9,258 nucleotides of DNA from contig CAUDRD010000048.1 in the NCBI GenBank assembly GCA_958451705.1, positions 1-9,258 on the forward strand. Reading direction: 5' to 3'. A program made the translations under genes and the position numbers. The stretch comes from an uncultured Oscillospiraceae bacterium. GTDB lineage: Bacteria; Bacillota; Clostridia; Oscillospirales; Acutalibacteraceae. Numbering within the stretch: the first letter of the stretch is position 1; the number at the start of each line of letters is the position of its first letter. The notes beneath the pieces are model-generated. The model saw only the letters and a program-made list of their open reading frames with translations, made no database searches and was not told where the DNA came from. Shown piece by piece: positions 1 through 7,351 of the stretch.

Positions 1-328
1 CGTGAGTAATTACTACTCCCTTGATTTTATCAGCATTTCTTTCCACATAGGTAAAATCAGGTATTACCAAATCGACTCCGGGCATATCCTGGTCTGGAAA
101 TGAAAGGCCGCAATCAACAAGGAACATATCGTTTTTATATTCGTAAAGAGTCATATTCTTTCCAACTTCGTTAAGTCCACCGAGGAAAGATATACTTACA
201 GGTAACTTTGCCTTTTCAGGTTTTGATGTTTTCTTATTTTTAGATGTAGAAAAATATTTTCTCTCTCGATATGCTGGCTTTTTGCCTCTCACTGAGGCAT
301 CAATAATTTCCGGTTTCTTATTTGCCAT
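1..328 (-). CDS. rnj: Ribonuclease J, N-terminal part (3' end cut by window edge)
   Basis: This is the first 109 codons of RNase J, a metallo-beta-lactamase/beta-CASP ribonuclease with 5'-3' exo- and endonuclease activity in mRNA decay and RNA maturation. The family is recognised from GGLNEVGKN at residues 50-58, the LVDCGLSFP stretch at about 70-78, VDLVIPDFTYVERN and IKGVVITH. The window ends inside the HxHxDH metal motif: only its first His (residue 109) is present. Residues 1-45 are a Lys/Arg-rich tail, about 35 residues longer than the few residues that precede this core in Bacillus RNase J1 (from memory). The ATG start at 328 is supported by an AGGAG eight bases upstream. It lies 227 bases downstream of the sugar nucleotidyltransferase gene on the same strand, with a probable hairpin and possible promoter between. 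RNase J1 and J2 cannot be told apart from this fragment. Confidence 0.93.
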   Translation of the reverse strand, partial: MANKKPEIIDASVRGKKPAYRERKYFSTSKNKKTSKPEKAKLPVSISFLGGLNEVGKNMTLYEYKNDMFLVDCGLSFPDQDMPGVDLVIPDFTYVERNADKIKGVVITH

Positions 329-458
329 TAAATCCACTCCTCTATTAAATTTCATTTTTTAACGTACAACACGAAAACCCGTCATGCTTTAAACCGCAGG
401 CGGGAACAATAAACAACATTTTAAGCAGATGTATATTTCAACCTGCCTTAGTAAGTAT

Positions 459-488
459 TAAACCCGGACACATAAAAGGAATACTCAA
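459..488 (-). promoter_or_regulatory. Possible sigma-A promoter for RNase J
   Basis: On the minus strand, TTGAGT (483-488) and TTTAAT (459-464) are separated by 18 bases, a fair match to the -35/-10 consensus (4/6 and 5/6). It would give a leader of about 120 bases before the RNase J start and sits just past the hairpin that follows the upstream gene. The region is AT-rich, so chance matches are expected. I saw no known riboswitch or convincing structure in the rest of 329-555. Confidence 0.3.
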
Positions 489-497
489 AAACCGATA

Positions 498-533
498 TGT
501 CCGTCCCAGCAAAACTTTAGTCTGAGACGGACA
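498..533 (-). terminator. Probable hairpin terminator after the sugar nucleotidyltransferase gene
   Basis: An 8-bp perfect stem (TGTCCGTC 498-505 with GACGGACA 526-533) continues after one mismatch with a 3-bp stem (CAG/CTG) around a 12-base loop. It begins 22 bases past the stop codon of the minus-strand gene. In the minus-strand RNA a run of five U follows, but only after six other bases, so this is a weak or non-canonical terminator. On the plus strand no T-run follows. Confidence 0.45.
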
Positions 534-555
534 CCTTGCTTACTGTGGTTATATT

Positions 556-2877
556 TTACTCTGTATAATAACCGTTGTCAAGGGAAACACCTTTCAGCAC
601 ATTCTCTATTGAATCACAAAATTCTTTTGCGGTTTCCTCCCTGTTTGACTCGGAAATTATTCGTATGCTGTCTCCCATTCTTGACGGAATAACCCTAACT
701 ACACCGCCGTTTCTTCTTAAGGAAAAGCCTTCTCTCTCGTAGCTAAAAAAGTCTTGTTCTTTTGAAAAAGTATCGGCAAGCTCAGAGGGCTTTATTTGAA
801 TTTTTACAGTGCGTTTTTCAACATATACATCAGGAAACAAATTGAGTAATTCTGCTATACCACATCCTTTTTCTTTCATCTGAGATAAAACTTTTACAAT
901 GAGAAACAGAGCGTCCCTTACCCAAATTTGTTTAAGGGTAATTTTATGGGCGTCGTCATCGTTGTCGTTTCCGCTGCAATCTAAATACCTATATACTTTT
1001 ACACCGTAGGCGGATGCAATTTCATCGAGAAATTCCGGGGCATCAAATGGAAGAGAAAGATCATGCCCCTTTTCTGCCTCTCCGGCACAGCAGACAGCCA
1101 AAAGATTTTCATAAGACACCTTACCGGCGCTTTTGTCAAAAAGAGTAACATTACGGCCGCTTTTTTCAATTTCAAAAACCATATCTCTGCCTTTTTCTGC
1201 ACCAAGTTTTTCTAGACATTCTTCCATTGTTCTCTCAATGGTTTCAGTTTCGCTTTTAACTGTAACTGCTATGCCATCAAGACCGTTTAAAGCTTGTTTG
1301 CACAACTCACGGTGGTATATCATCTGAATACTGCTCATATCGGCAGCTCCACGGCTCTTAATACCTGTACAGCGGATAAAATCTCCCTTTGAGTAACGCT
1401 TTTCTATTTCTCTTTGCACGCTTCTTTTAACCGGCAATCCACCTTTCCCCTTAATTTTAATTCCACTGTCCGACACATAAATGCCCATTTCCAAGCCGCA
1501 GAAAGAGGTAAAGAAATCGAGCTGTGCCTCAAAAGCTCCTTCAAAAGTCCAGATATGACTTCCACAGAACATTAACCCCGATGATACAGCGGTTTTAATG
1601 CTTTTAGCAAGCTGGCTGTCATCGCAGGCTATACCAACTCTCTCTCCTGAGGAAACGCTGCCTATTGCACTTCCAAGTCTTGCACAGCTTTCAGCCGTAA
1701 GCTCAACTCCGGAAATACCGTATATTCCGTTATCGTCAAACAGTTCTCTTCGTACATTTTTTTCTTTAACGTTTTCTCTTACACAAGTATATTCACCAAT
1801 TGTTTTCTCAGGCCAGACAAGTACGTTTTTATCTATAACCGCTCCTTTTCCAAGAACTGAACCAAATCCCAAAACACTCCCCTCATACATCTGTGCATCC
1901 TCTTTTACAGAAGCACCTCTGCACACAAGAGCTGAGTTTACAACACAGTTTTTTCCTACATAGGCATCGTTTAAAAGTACACTTCCCCTGACTTTAGCGT
2001 TTTCACCTATACAGCATCCGTCACCTATAACGCTGTGTGGACCGATAACTGCACCTGAGCCTATTTCAACCTTTTCACCTATATATACTGGAGGTATTAT
2101 ATGGTAATCGGTTTGATATAAAACACCCTTTGAGTATATTCCCTGAGCAAGCTTTAACTCCGATAGGTTTCCTGCTCTGAGTTCGAGAACGTCTCTCTGG
2201 CAGCGCAGATATTCTCCGATATCTCCAATATCGCACCAATATCCGTCTGCTCTGTATGCAGCAATAGGCAATGACAGATTAAGCATTTTAGGAAATAATT
2301 CCGCGGCAAAGTCGTATTTTTCATTATCAGGTATCAGTTCGAGAACTTCGGGATTTATAATATATATACCCGTATTAGCCGTGCTGCACACTGCTTGCTC
2401 CCATCCCGGCTTTTCGGAAAAACCTGTGACAAACCCTTTCTCGTCATATTTTACAAGACCGTACTCTCTCGGATCACTAACATTGCTCACAGCAATTGTC
2501 ACAGCAGCTTTTTGAGAAATATGATACTCCATAATTTTATCAAGCCTGAAACTGCACATAGCGTCGCCGCTTATTACAACAAACGGCTCATCAAAATCTT
2601 TTGCTGCATTTTTCACGCTTCCGGCTGTGCCGAGAGGTTTATCTTCTAATACAAAATTAAGCTTCATTCTGAGTTTTACATCTTCGAAATACTCTTTTAC
2701 CATATTGGGTAAATAATGCAGAGTGACGCTCGCTTCATCAACTCCACAGCTTTCCAAAAGCTCCGTTATATGTTTGATAACAGGCTTACCGCAAACCTCA
2801 GCCAGAGGCTTCGGCGTATCGCACGTAAGAGGTCTGAGTCTTGAGCCCTCACCGCCTGCCATAATTACCGCTTTCAT
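556..2877 (-). CDS. Sugar-phosphate nucleotidyltransferase fused to a degenerate phosphomannomutase-like region
   Basis: A 773-residue protein with three parts. Residues 2-235 are a nucleotidyltransferase that should join a sugar 1-phosphate to an NTP, releasing pyrophosphate. The signature MAGGEGSRLRPLT (6-18) and PKP (22-24) are present, with likely metal-binding Asp105 (SGDAM) and Asp216/Asp219 (YWCDIGD). Residues 250-370 form a left-handed beta-helix of hexapeptide repeats (IGSGAV, IGPHSV, IGDGCC, IGENAK). Residues 378-765 align in outline with phosphomannomutase domains, but the phosphoserine loop (TASHNP in active enzymes) reads IYVSDSGIK at 466-474, the DGDxDR metal loop is not recognisable, and the RPSGTEP loop reads IPSRMGDS at 730-737. 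The mutase part is therefore probably not catalytic. Related fusions are usually called mannose-1-phosphate guanylyltransferase; the actual sugar and nucleotide cannot be told from sequence. Likely cytosolic, supplying sugar nucleotides for surface glycans (inference). The ATG at 2877 is chosen over the TTG at 2892, which overlaps the Shine-Dalgarno. Confidence 0.88.
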   Translation of the reverse strand: MKAVIMAGGEGSRLRPLTCDTPKPLAEVCGKPVIKHITELLESCGVDEASVTLHYLPNMVKEYFEDVKLRMKLNFVLEDKPLGTAGSVKNAAKDFDEPFVVISGDAMCSFRLDKIMEYHISQKAAVTIAVSNVSDPREYGLVKYDEKGFVTGFSEKPGWEQAVCSTANTGIYIINPEVLELIPDNEKYDFAAELFPKMLNLSLPIAAYRADGYWCDIGDIGEYLRCQRDVLELRAGNLSELKLAQGIYSKGVLYQTDYHIIPPVYIGEKVEIGSGAVIGPHSVIGDGCCIGENAKVRGSVLLNDAYVGKNCVVNSALVCRGASVKEDAQMYEGSVLGFGSVLGKGAVIDKNVLVWPEKTIGEYTCVRENVKEKNVRRELFDDNGIYGISGVELTAESCARLGSAIGSVSSGERVGIACDDSQLAKSIKTAVSSGLMFCGSHIWTFEGAFEAQLDFFTSFCGLEMGIYVSDSGIKIKGKGGLPVKRSVQREIEKRYSKGDFIRCTGIKSRGAADMSSIQMIYHRELCKQALNGLDGIAVTVKSETETIERTMEECLEKLGAEKGRDMVFEIEKSGRNVTLFDKSAGKVSYENLLAVCCAGEAEKGHDLSLPFDAPEFLDEIASAYGVKVYRYLDCSGNDNDDDAHKITLKQIWVRDALFLIVKVLSQMKEKGCGIAELLNLFPDVYVEKRTVKIQIKPSELADTFSKEQDFFSYEREGFSLRRNGGVVRVIPSRMGDSIRIISESNREETAKEFCDSIENVLKGVSLDNGYYTE

Positions 2878-2885
2878 CCGCTTTT

Positions 2886-2890
2886 CCTCC
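2886..2890 (-). promoter_or_regulatory. Shine-Dalgarno that sets the start of the sugar nucleotidyltransferase
   Basis: A perfect GGAGG lies eight bases before ATG at 2877. An in-frame TTG at 2892-2890 would add five residues but shares its last base with this site and has no ribosome site of its own. The conserved family start MKAVIMAGG also fits the ATG. Confidence 0.85.
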
Positions 2891-2908
2891 AATTAAATAC
2901 TTTTGTAA

Positions 2909-2937
2909 ATATTATTGACAGGAGAAAAATGTTTAAA
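2909..2937 (-). promoter_or_regulatory. Possible promoter of the sugar nucleotidyltransferase gene
   Basis: On the minus strand TTTAAA (2932-2937) and TAATAT (2909-2914) are 17 bases apart, upstream of GGAGG and the ATG at 2877. The match to the sigma-A consensus is moderate. The divergent spacer 2878-3019 must hold promoters for both flanking genes, which supports some signal here, but AT-richness makes the exact site uncertain. Confidence 0.35.
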
Positions 2938-2958
2938 CCTGTTATGACAAAATATATG

Positions 2959-2987
2959 TTGTTACGGCACTAAAATAATGGTAAAAT
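2959..2987 (+). promoter_or_regulatory. Probable sigma-A promoter of rnhA
   Basis: TTGTTA (2959-2964) and TAAAAT (2982-2987) are separated by exactly 17 bases. Transcription would start near 2994, followed by GGAG at 3006-3009 and the rnhA ATG at 3020. Match is 4/6 at -35 and 5/6 at -10. Confidence 0.45.
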
Positions 2988-3019
2988 GTGTTTATTAACA
3001 GAAACGGAGTAAATTATAT

Positions 3020-3472
3020 ATGGATAAACCTCTAACTTATGTAGAAATTTTTACAGACGGTGCCTGCTCCGGAAATCCGGGTCCCGGTGGATGGGGCACA
3101 ATTCTCAGGTGCGGAAAGTACGAAAAAGAGCTTTCGGGAGGCGAAAAGGAAACCACCAATAACCGAATGGAGCTAACCGCCGTTATTGAAGGATTAAAAG
3201 CCCTTAACAGACCCTGTAAAGTAAAAATAATTACCGATTCGCAATATGTTGTCAACGGAATCACAAAGGGCTGGGCTGAAAAATGGCGCAGCAACAACTG
3301 GATAAAGAGCGATAAAAAACCTGCTCAAAACAAAGAGCTTTGGGAAGAGCTTTTAAATCAGCTTGAACGCCATGATTACGAGTTTTCATGGATAAAGGGA
3401 CACGCCGGACATCCTGAAAACGAGAGATGCGACGCAATGGCGGTTAAACAGTCTCAAAAATTTTCATCATAA
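3020..3472 (+). CDS. rnhA: Ribonuclease HI
   Basis: RNase HI degrades the RNA strand of RNA-DNA hybrids, such as R-loops and primer remnants, in the cytosol. The 150-residue length is typical of the single-domain bacterial enzyme. All catalytic acids are visible: Asp13 in FTDGACSGNPGPGGWG, Glu51 in TTNNRMEL, Asp73 in ITDSQYV and Asp138 in ERCDAMA, with the active-site loop His128 in WIKGHAGHPENE. The basic protrusion (about 80-100, KGWAEKWRSNNW) used for hybrid binding is present, as in E. coli RNase HI. The ATG start has GGAG ten bases upstream. It is transcribed alone from a promoter in the divergent spacer and ends at a strong terminator shared with the convergent germination operon. Nothing appears truncated or unusual. 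Confidence 0.97.
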   Translation: MDKPLTYVEIFTDGACSGNPGPGGWGTILRCGKYEKELSGGEKETTNNRMELTAVIEGLKALNRPCKVKIITDSQYVVNGITKGWAEKWRSNNWIKSDKKPAQNKELWEELLNQLERHDYEFSWIKGHAGHPENERCDAMAVKQSQKFSS

Positions 3473-3483
3473 AATTAATACTG

Positions 3484-3525
3484 CTCCGGCAAACAGAAGA
3501 TCCTGTATGCCGGAGTTTATTTTTT
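3484..3525 (+). terminator. Intrinsic terminator of rnhA, probably also serving the convergent ger operon
   Basis: CTCCGGCA (3484-3491) pairs perfectly with TGCCGGAG (3508-3515). After one A-A mismatch a further 4-bp ACAG/CTGT stem closes a six-base loop. TTTATTTTTT follows directly on the plus strand. It begins 11 bases after the rnhA stop. In the minus direction the hairpin is followed only by an interrupted U-rich tract, so it may work less well for gerAC, whose stop codon overlaps the plus-strand T-run. Confidence 0.9.
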
Positions 3526-4630
3526 AGAAAAGACCTGAACGTGATATTTTTGCATCGACTTCAATGTTAACCTGAGACTGGGAAAGCATTTTTCTGAAAT
3601 TTTCTTCTGTTACAGATGAAGAAATCTTTCGGTCAATATAAAGCCTTCTGCCTATATTGATAGGATCACTTGAGTTTTCTTTAATTACCTTCTTGTATGA
3701 GTTTTCGGAGAGTGATTTTATTTTTTTGCTTAAATCCTCATTGAGTTTATCAACTGTCTCATCGGAGAATTTTCCGTTTCTGAACTCCGTTACGCTGAGC
3801 TGAGTTGTGATTTTAATGTTCAGTATAATTTTCCCGTTATCCATATCAGTCTGTATTATCGACGAAGATTTTACTATTTCGAGAGAAGCTTCTTCTCCCC
3901 CTGCATCCTCTACTGACAAATATCCGCCTTTAATATTATTGCTTAAAAACAAAAGGCCTTTGATTATATCCTCGTTTATTATTCCAGTAAGCACATCATT
4001 TCTAAAAACCGCAGCAGATTTTGTAACAATATGCTTTGATGAATCGAACTCTATTACAGGAAGCGTAAAATCGGAAAATCTGTTCTCACACTTTACAATA
4101 GCCTCTGCAAATTTCGTGTTGACTCCGGTTCCGTTTTCCCAGGAGGCTCTTATCATATTTGTAAACCTATCAGTAGGAAGAAAATTTTCCAGCTCATCGG
4201 CAAGTATAATTTTTTCTGCATTTTCCACACTTACTACCACCGCAGCACTGGGGCCGATGTAGTCATCAGATATAAAATATTCGAGAATTTCCTTTATTCC
4301 GTTTTGAGCGGTCTCTTTCCCTATTATTATAACTGAGCTTTGTGATAATAAGGGATTATTTCCGATTGCTGAAGTCAGCCCGTTAACTGCCTCAGACACT
4401 GTTTTACCGGAGGCATGATATACAGTCGTTTTGGCATCTTTTGCTTCCTCTGTTGAAGACGCTTCAAAAACACGAACCGATATATTGTAATCATAGGCTT
4501 TTCCGTCAATTCCTATTGCCAGAATAACATTCATTTTACTTATATCGCTTTTTATAAAACGGCATCCAGAAAAAGTAAACAGCAAAAAAACAAAAACCAG
4601 CATAGACAAAATTATCTTTTTCATTATCAT
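3524..4630 (-). CDS. gerAC: Spore germination protein GerAC family (Ger(x)C lipoprotein)
   Basis: The lipoprotein subunit of a GerA-type germinant receptor, expected on the outer face of the spore inner membrane. Residues 1-22 are a lipoprotein signal (MKK, hydrophobic core, FTFSG) with Cys23 as the likely lipidation site; Phe at -3 departs from the usual Leu. Mature residues 33-42 (MNVILAIGID) match the family start, and the C-terminal Ger(x)C domain (about 200-366) carries the typical SDPINIGRRL (321-330) and closing EVDAKISRSG. The usual Trp residues of that last region are absent. At 368 residues it is of normal length. Its ATG overlaps the gerAB stop as ATGA, with GGAGG five bases upstream; a second ATG at 4624 would give spacing 11 and remove only two residues. 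It is the last gene of the operon. Named by family, since the germinant is unknown. Confidence 0.93.
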   Translation of the reverse strand: MIMKKIILSMLVFVFLLFTFSGCRFIKSDISKMNVILAIGIDGKAYDYNISVRVFEASSTEEAKDAKTTVYHASGKTVSEAVNGLTSAIGNNPLLSQSSVIIIGKETAQNGIKEILEYFISDDYIGPSAAVVVSVENAEKIILADELENFLPTDRFTNMIRASWENGTGVNTKFAEAIVKCENRFSDFTLPVIEFDSSKHIVTKSAAVFRNDVLTGIINEDIIKGLLFLSNNIKGGYLSVEDAGGEEASLEIVKSSSIIQTDMDNGKIILNIKITTQLSVTEFRNGKFSDETVDKLNEDLSKKIKSLSENSYKKVIKENSSDPINIGRRLYIDRKISSSVTEENFRKMLSQSQVNIEVDAKISRSGLF

Positions 4631-5688
4631 TTTTTCCTCCTGATTATCGGAAGTGATACCGCTGTCAAAGCTGCAAGAAACGATATAAATAATATGAGCA
4701 AAATGATTTTATCCGGTATTATAGATATTCTTGTTGCAAAAAACAGACTTAGCAAAACTAAACCTGCTACAGGTAAAATTAAAGATATAAAAATATTGTT
4801 TTTTTTAAAGATTTTACTTAAACATATTTTCATAGAGTAGAAAATCAATGTAAGCTTAACGCAAAAAGCTGATATCCATATAAACGAAAAAACAGCATCT
4901 AAACGTGAAAACAAAATGTAATTACCCGCTGAGGTTATTTTAAAGACAGGGAAAGGAAGAGAATTTGCAAGATCTCCAAAAAGTCCCGCAGAAAAAAGTG
5001 GCAAAACGAAAGAAAAAAATAGAGAGAGCCCATACCAAACTCTTATATTTCTTCCTTTAAAAATTTCCGTTTCTCCCGCTATAAAACATCCGGCGATAAT
5101 TTCCGTTGATGAAACCACAGAAAAAGCTGTATATTCTATTATTGAAAAAGTTCTGCTTTGAAAAGCAGGGGTTAAATTATACTGAGTAAAATTTCCCATT
5201 GAAAGTATTAGCATAACAATAATTCCTACGGCAGAAGCTGCAAAAAGCAAAAAAGAACATCTGCCCAGAGACTGCGCCCCTACATAAGAGCCGTAGATTG
5301 CTATTATTGCTGTAAGAATAAAAAAAGACTGAGAGATATCGCCTTCAAGAAGCTGAGTCGAGGCAAAATACGAAAAAATTGCTCCGCCAAGTATAAGCCA
5401 CAAAGCAAAATACACGATTAAAATTCCTGACAGTATTTTTCCTCCTGTAGATCCAGTAACGGGAGCTGTTTTTTGCTTCTGATACGCTTTATAAATAGGC
5501 ACAGATATAAGCATTATAATTAAAGTTGCTGCCGCTTCGCCTATTATCCTGTCGGAAGCAGAAATACCAAAACCGGTTATAGGGGTAAAAAGGAGAATAG
5601 AACTAAGTCGGCTGAGTACCATAGCAGAGAGAAAATGATTTACATTTACTTTCTCTTTTTGTGGTGATAGGTTTTTTAAACCTTCCAT
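4627..5688 (-). CDS. gerAB: Spore germination protein GerAB family (APC-type permease subunit)
   Basis: The integral-membrane subunit of the GerA-type receptor, related to amino acid-polyamine-organocation transporters and thought in this family to form the germinant-binding site. The 353 residues contain about ten predicted membrane segments (roughly 18-38, 48-66, 84-108, 121-138, 144-164, 181-204, 218-240, 263-285, 298-316, 325-347). The family pattern SRLDAVFSFIWI at 261-272 is present and the tail is basic (RRKK). The length is close to the usual 360-370. The ATG shares one base with the gerAA stop (TAATG) and the gene ends in an ATGA overlap with gerAC. No good Shine-Dalgarno lies just upstream, so translation probably depends on ribosomes ending gerAA (inference). 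Confidence 0.93.
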   Translation of the reverse strand: MEGLKNLSPQKEKVNVNHFLSAMVLSRLSSILLFTPITGFGISASDRIIGEAAATLIIMLISVPIYKAYQKQKTAPVTGSTGGKILSGILIVYFALWLILGGAIFSYFASTQLLEGDISQSFFILTAIIAIYGSYVGAQSLGRCSFLLFAASAVGIIVMLILSMGNFTQYNLTPAFQSRTFSIIEYTAFSVVSSTEIIAGCFIAGETEIFKGRNIRVWYGLSLFFSFVLPLFSAGLFGDLANSLPFPVFKITSAGNYILFSRLDAVFSFIWISAFCVKLTLIFYSMKICLSKIFKKNNIFISLILPVAGLVLLSLFFATRISIIPDKIILLILFISFLAALTAVSLPIIRRKK

Positions 5689-7214
5689 TAAACTTTTTCA
5701 CGCCTTTCTCCGTTCAAATCTTGTATTTTCATTTTTCTTCTGCTCAGCTGTTTCCAGCCAAGTCTTAAAACTGTATCTCTTATTGCAGCAGTTTCAAAGG
5801 GAGAAAGCGGAGACATAAAGGGTATTCCGTAAGGATTTATCCTGCACATATTAAACAGAATTAAAAGGCATACTGCCCCTATTCCGTAAAGACCCATTAT
5901 TCCACCGACAAAAATGAAAATTAAACGTAAAACCGCCATCGGTTCATAAAGATTCGGAACGACAAATGAAGTTATTGCCGTTAAAGCGACAACTATAAGC
6001 ATAGGCGGCGCAATCAGTCCCGCAGATACAGCCGCTTCACCTATTACAAGTCCGCCCACAATGCTTGCTGCGTGTCCTATTGATTTTGGAAGCCTGAGTC
6101 CCGCTTCACGCATCACTTCAAAAATTATATGGATAATCACGGCCTCCAATAATATTGGAAAAGGCGTTTTAGCGTGGGAAGAAATAATATCAAACAGCAG
6201 AGTTTTAGGTAAAAGTTCCTGACTGAAAGTTGCCACCGCAACGTAGATTCCCGGCGTAAATACACTGAGAAAAAAAGAGATAATTTTAAGCAATCTTATA
6301 AAAAGCGCATAATAAGGCCTGTTTGCATAGTCGTCGAAGGAATGAAAATTTTCAATGAACAGATAAGGCACTATCAAAGCAAAGGGAGTACCGTCAACAA
6401 GTATTCCTATTCGTCCTTCCGTAAGCTTCGCACAGAAGACGTCCGGTCTTTCAGTAACTCCTACACCGCTGAAAAATGAAAGTCCTTTCTGGTCGAGATA
6501 CGGCTGGATATATCCCGATTCAAACACCGTGTCAAACTTTGCTGCACTAAGTCTCTTCTTTACATTTTCAAGAATTTTTTTATCAACTCTGTCATTCATG
6601 TAACAAATACAGACTCTTGTTGAAGAGGCCTTACCCATCTGTATCATTTCTATTCTTGCGTCAGGTGTTTGCAGCCTTCTGCGTACAAGGCTTGCATTCA
6701 TTTTAAAATTCTCTACAAAACCTTCCCTTGAACCTCTCTCCTGCACTTCTGTTGAAGGTTCATCTATGCTCCTCATAGGATAACCCTGAACGCCGAAAGT
6801 CGCTACCTTATTTGAGCCGTCTATCATAACCACAATAAACCCGGAAGTCAGGGCTGAGATAACTTTAGGCATACTGTCAGTCTGTATTTTTTCTATATCG
6901 GTTATTACAACGGTCTTTATAATCTCTATTTGCTCTTCTGGAGTCCCACATATTTTTTTAGAATTTAATATAGGCCAAATAACACTTTGAGACAAAAACA
7001 AGTTGTCGCACATACCGTCGCAGACAATAAACGCTGCGTCATTTTCGCCAATTTTAACTTCTCTTACAAGCAAATCAAAGCTACCGCCGAATTTGGTTTT
7101 CAGATATGATAAGTTCTCTTTCAAAGAACAGCTAATCGGTACCTCAGGAGTTTGGTCAGCAGCAGTCACAGGCGCATATTTTTCATTTATGGCTTTTTTC
7201 AAAAAATTAAACAT
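5688..7214 (-). CDS. gerAA: Spore germination protein GerAA family (GerABKA)
   Basis: The largest subunit of a GerA-type receptor; in this family it oligomerises in the spore inner membrane and is proposed to form an ion channel on germinant binding. Residues 1-295 are the soluble N-terminal region, with the hallmark GSREGFVENFKMNASLVRRR at 161-180 and PDVFCAKLTEGRIGILVDGT at 257-276. The membrane region follows, with hydrophobic segments near 302-330, 352-366, 381-405, 406-420 and 427-455, including PKSIGHAASIVGGLVIGEAA (376-395). A short basic cytosolic tail follows the family block INPYGIPFMSPLSPF (459-473). The length, 508, is normal. The ATG at 7214 has GGAAGGTGA four bases upstream. It is the first gene of the operon, divergent from the DUF421 gene across 137 bases. 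Likely expressed in the forespore, as known for this family. Confidence 0.96.
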   Translation of the reverse strand: MFNFLKKAINEKYAPVTAADQTPEVPISCSLKENLSYLKTKFGGSFDLLVREVKIGENDAAFIVCDGMCDNLFLSQSVIWPILNSKKICGTPEEQIEIIKTVVITDIEKIQTDSMPKVISALTSGFIVVMIDGSNKVATFGVQGYPMRSIDEPSTEVQERGSREGFVENFKMNASLVRRRLQTPDARIEMIQMGKASSTRVCICYMNDRVDKKILENVKKRLSAAKFDTVFESGYIQPYLDQKGLSFFSGVGVTERPDVFCAKLTEGRIGILVDGTPFALIVPYLFIENFHSFDDYANRPYYALFIRLLKIISFFLSVFTPGIYVAVATFSQELLPKTLLFDIISSHAKTPFPILLEAVIIHIIFEVMREAGLRLPKSIGHAASIVGGLVIGEAAVSAGLIAPPMLIVVALTAITSFVVPNLYEPMAVLRLIFIFVGGIMGLYGIGAVCLLILFNMCRINPYGIPFMSPLSPFETAAIRDTVLRLGWKQLSRRKMKIQDLNGERREKV

Positions 7215-7233
7215 TACTTCACCTTCCGGCTTT

Positions 7234-7263
7234 TACTAATGTTGTTATTGCTTTTTTTATACA
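7234..7263 (-). promoter_or_regulatory. Weak candidate forespore promoter of the ger operon
   Basis: On the minus strand TGTATA (7258-7263), which fits the sigma-G -35 pattern GHATR, is followed after 16 bases by CATTAGTA (7234-7241), which resembles CATxMTA with one extra base. The spacing is one or two bases short, and transcription would begin very close to the GGAAGG ribosome site. I list it because family knowledge predicts sigma-G control here and no better signal is visible. Confidence 0.25.
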
Positions 7264-7290
7264 ATTTATTCCTCTTTCATGATTGAAAAA

Positions 7291-7319
7291 GAATAAGCAC
7301 GGATATTTTTTACATAATA
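7291..7319 (+). promoter_or_regulatory. Probable sigma-G (forespore) promoter of the DUF421-DUF4363 operon
   Basis: GAATA (7291-7295), 17 bases, then CATAATA (7313-7319) matches the Bacillus sigma-G consensus GHATR-N17/18-CATxMTA at every fixed position. The expected start near 7326 precedes GGGAGGT at 7337-7343 and the TTG start at 7352, so the geometry is right. Sigma-F shares part of this recognition, so some sigma-F activity is possible. Confidence 0.65.
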
Positions 7320-7336
7320 AAATTATTCCTTATACC

Positions 7337-7343
7337 GGGAGGT
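7337..7343 (+). promoter_or_regulatory. Shine-Dalgarno that sets a TTG start for the DUF421 protein
   Basis: GGGAGGT lies eight bases before TTG at 7352. No ATG or GTG occurs nearby in frame, and an in-frame TTG at 7283 has no ribosome site and would lie upstream of the candidate promoter. Confidence 0.8.
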
Positions 7344-7351
7344 CGATTCGT

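Noticed and set aside
378..404. CCCG/CGGG hairpin in the RNase J leader as a terminator or regulatory element
   Set aside because: Only four outer pairs form cleanly and the inner part mismatches, which is too weak to support.
1598..1963. Plus-strand open frame inside the sugar nucleotidyltransferase gene
   Set aside because: It is antisense to a well-supported gene, Ser/Pro-rich in a shadow-like way and resembles no family.
2878..2892. Upstream TTG start for the sugar nucleotidyltransferase, adding five residues
   Set aside because: The TTG shares a base with the GGAGG ribosome site that serves the ATG at 2877, and family members begin at MKAVIMAGG.
2916..2921. Perfect TTGACA on the plus strand as the rnhA -35 box
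   Set aside because: No acceptable -10 box lies 16-18 bases downstream (CCTGTT or similar), whereas TTGTTA-N17-TAAAAT further on fits better.
3807..4262. Plus-strand open frame of 151 codons inside gerAC
   Set aside because: It lies opposite a conserved coding region, and its hydrophobic composition follows from the complementary frame.
7266..7271. GGAATA on the minus strand as the -35 box of the ger operon
   Set aside because: The distance to CATTAGTA is about 25 bases, far outside the 17-18 used by sigma-G.
7283..7351. Longer DUF421 protein starting at TTG 7283
   Set aside because: No ribosome site is present, the added residues are not family-like, and the segment contains the sigma-G-like promoter boxes.
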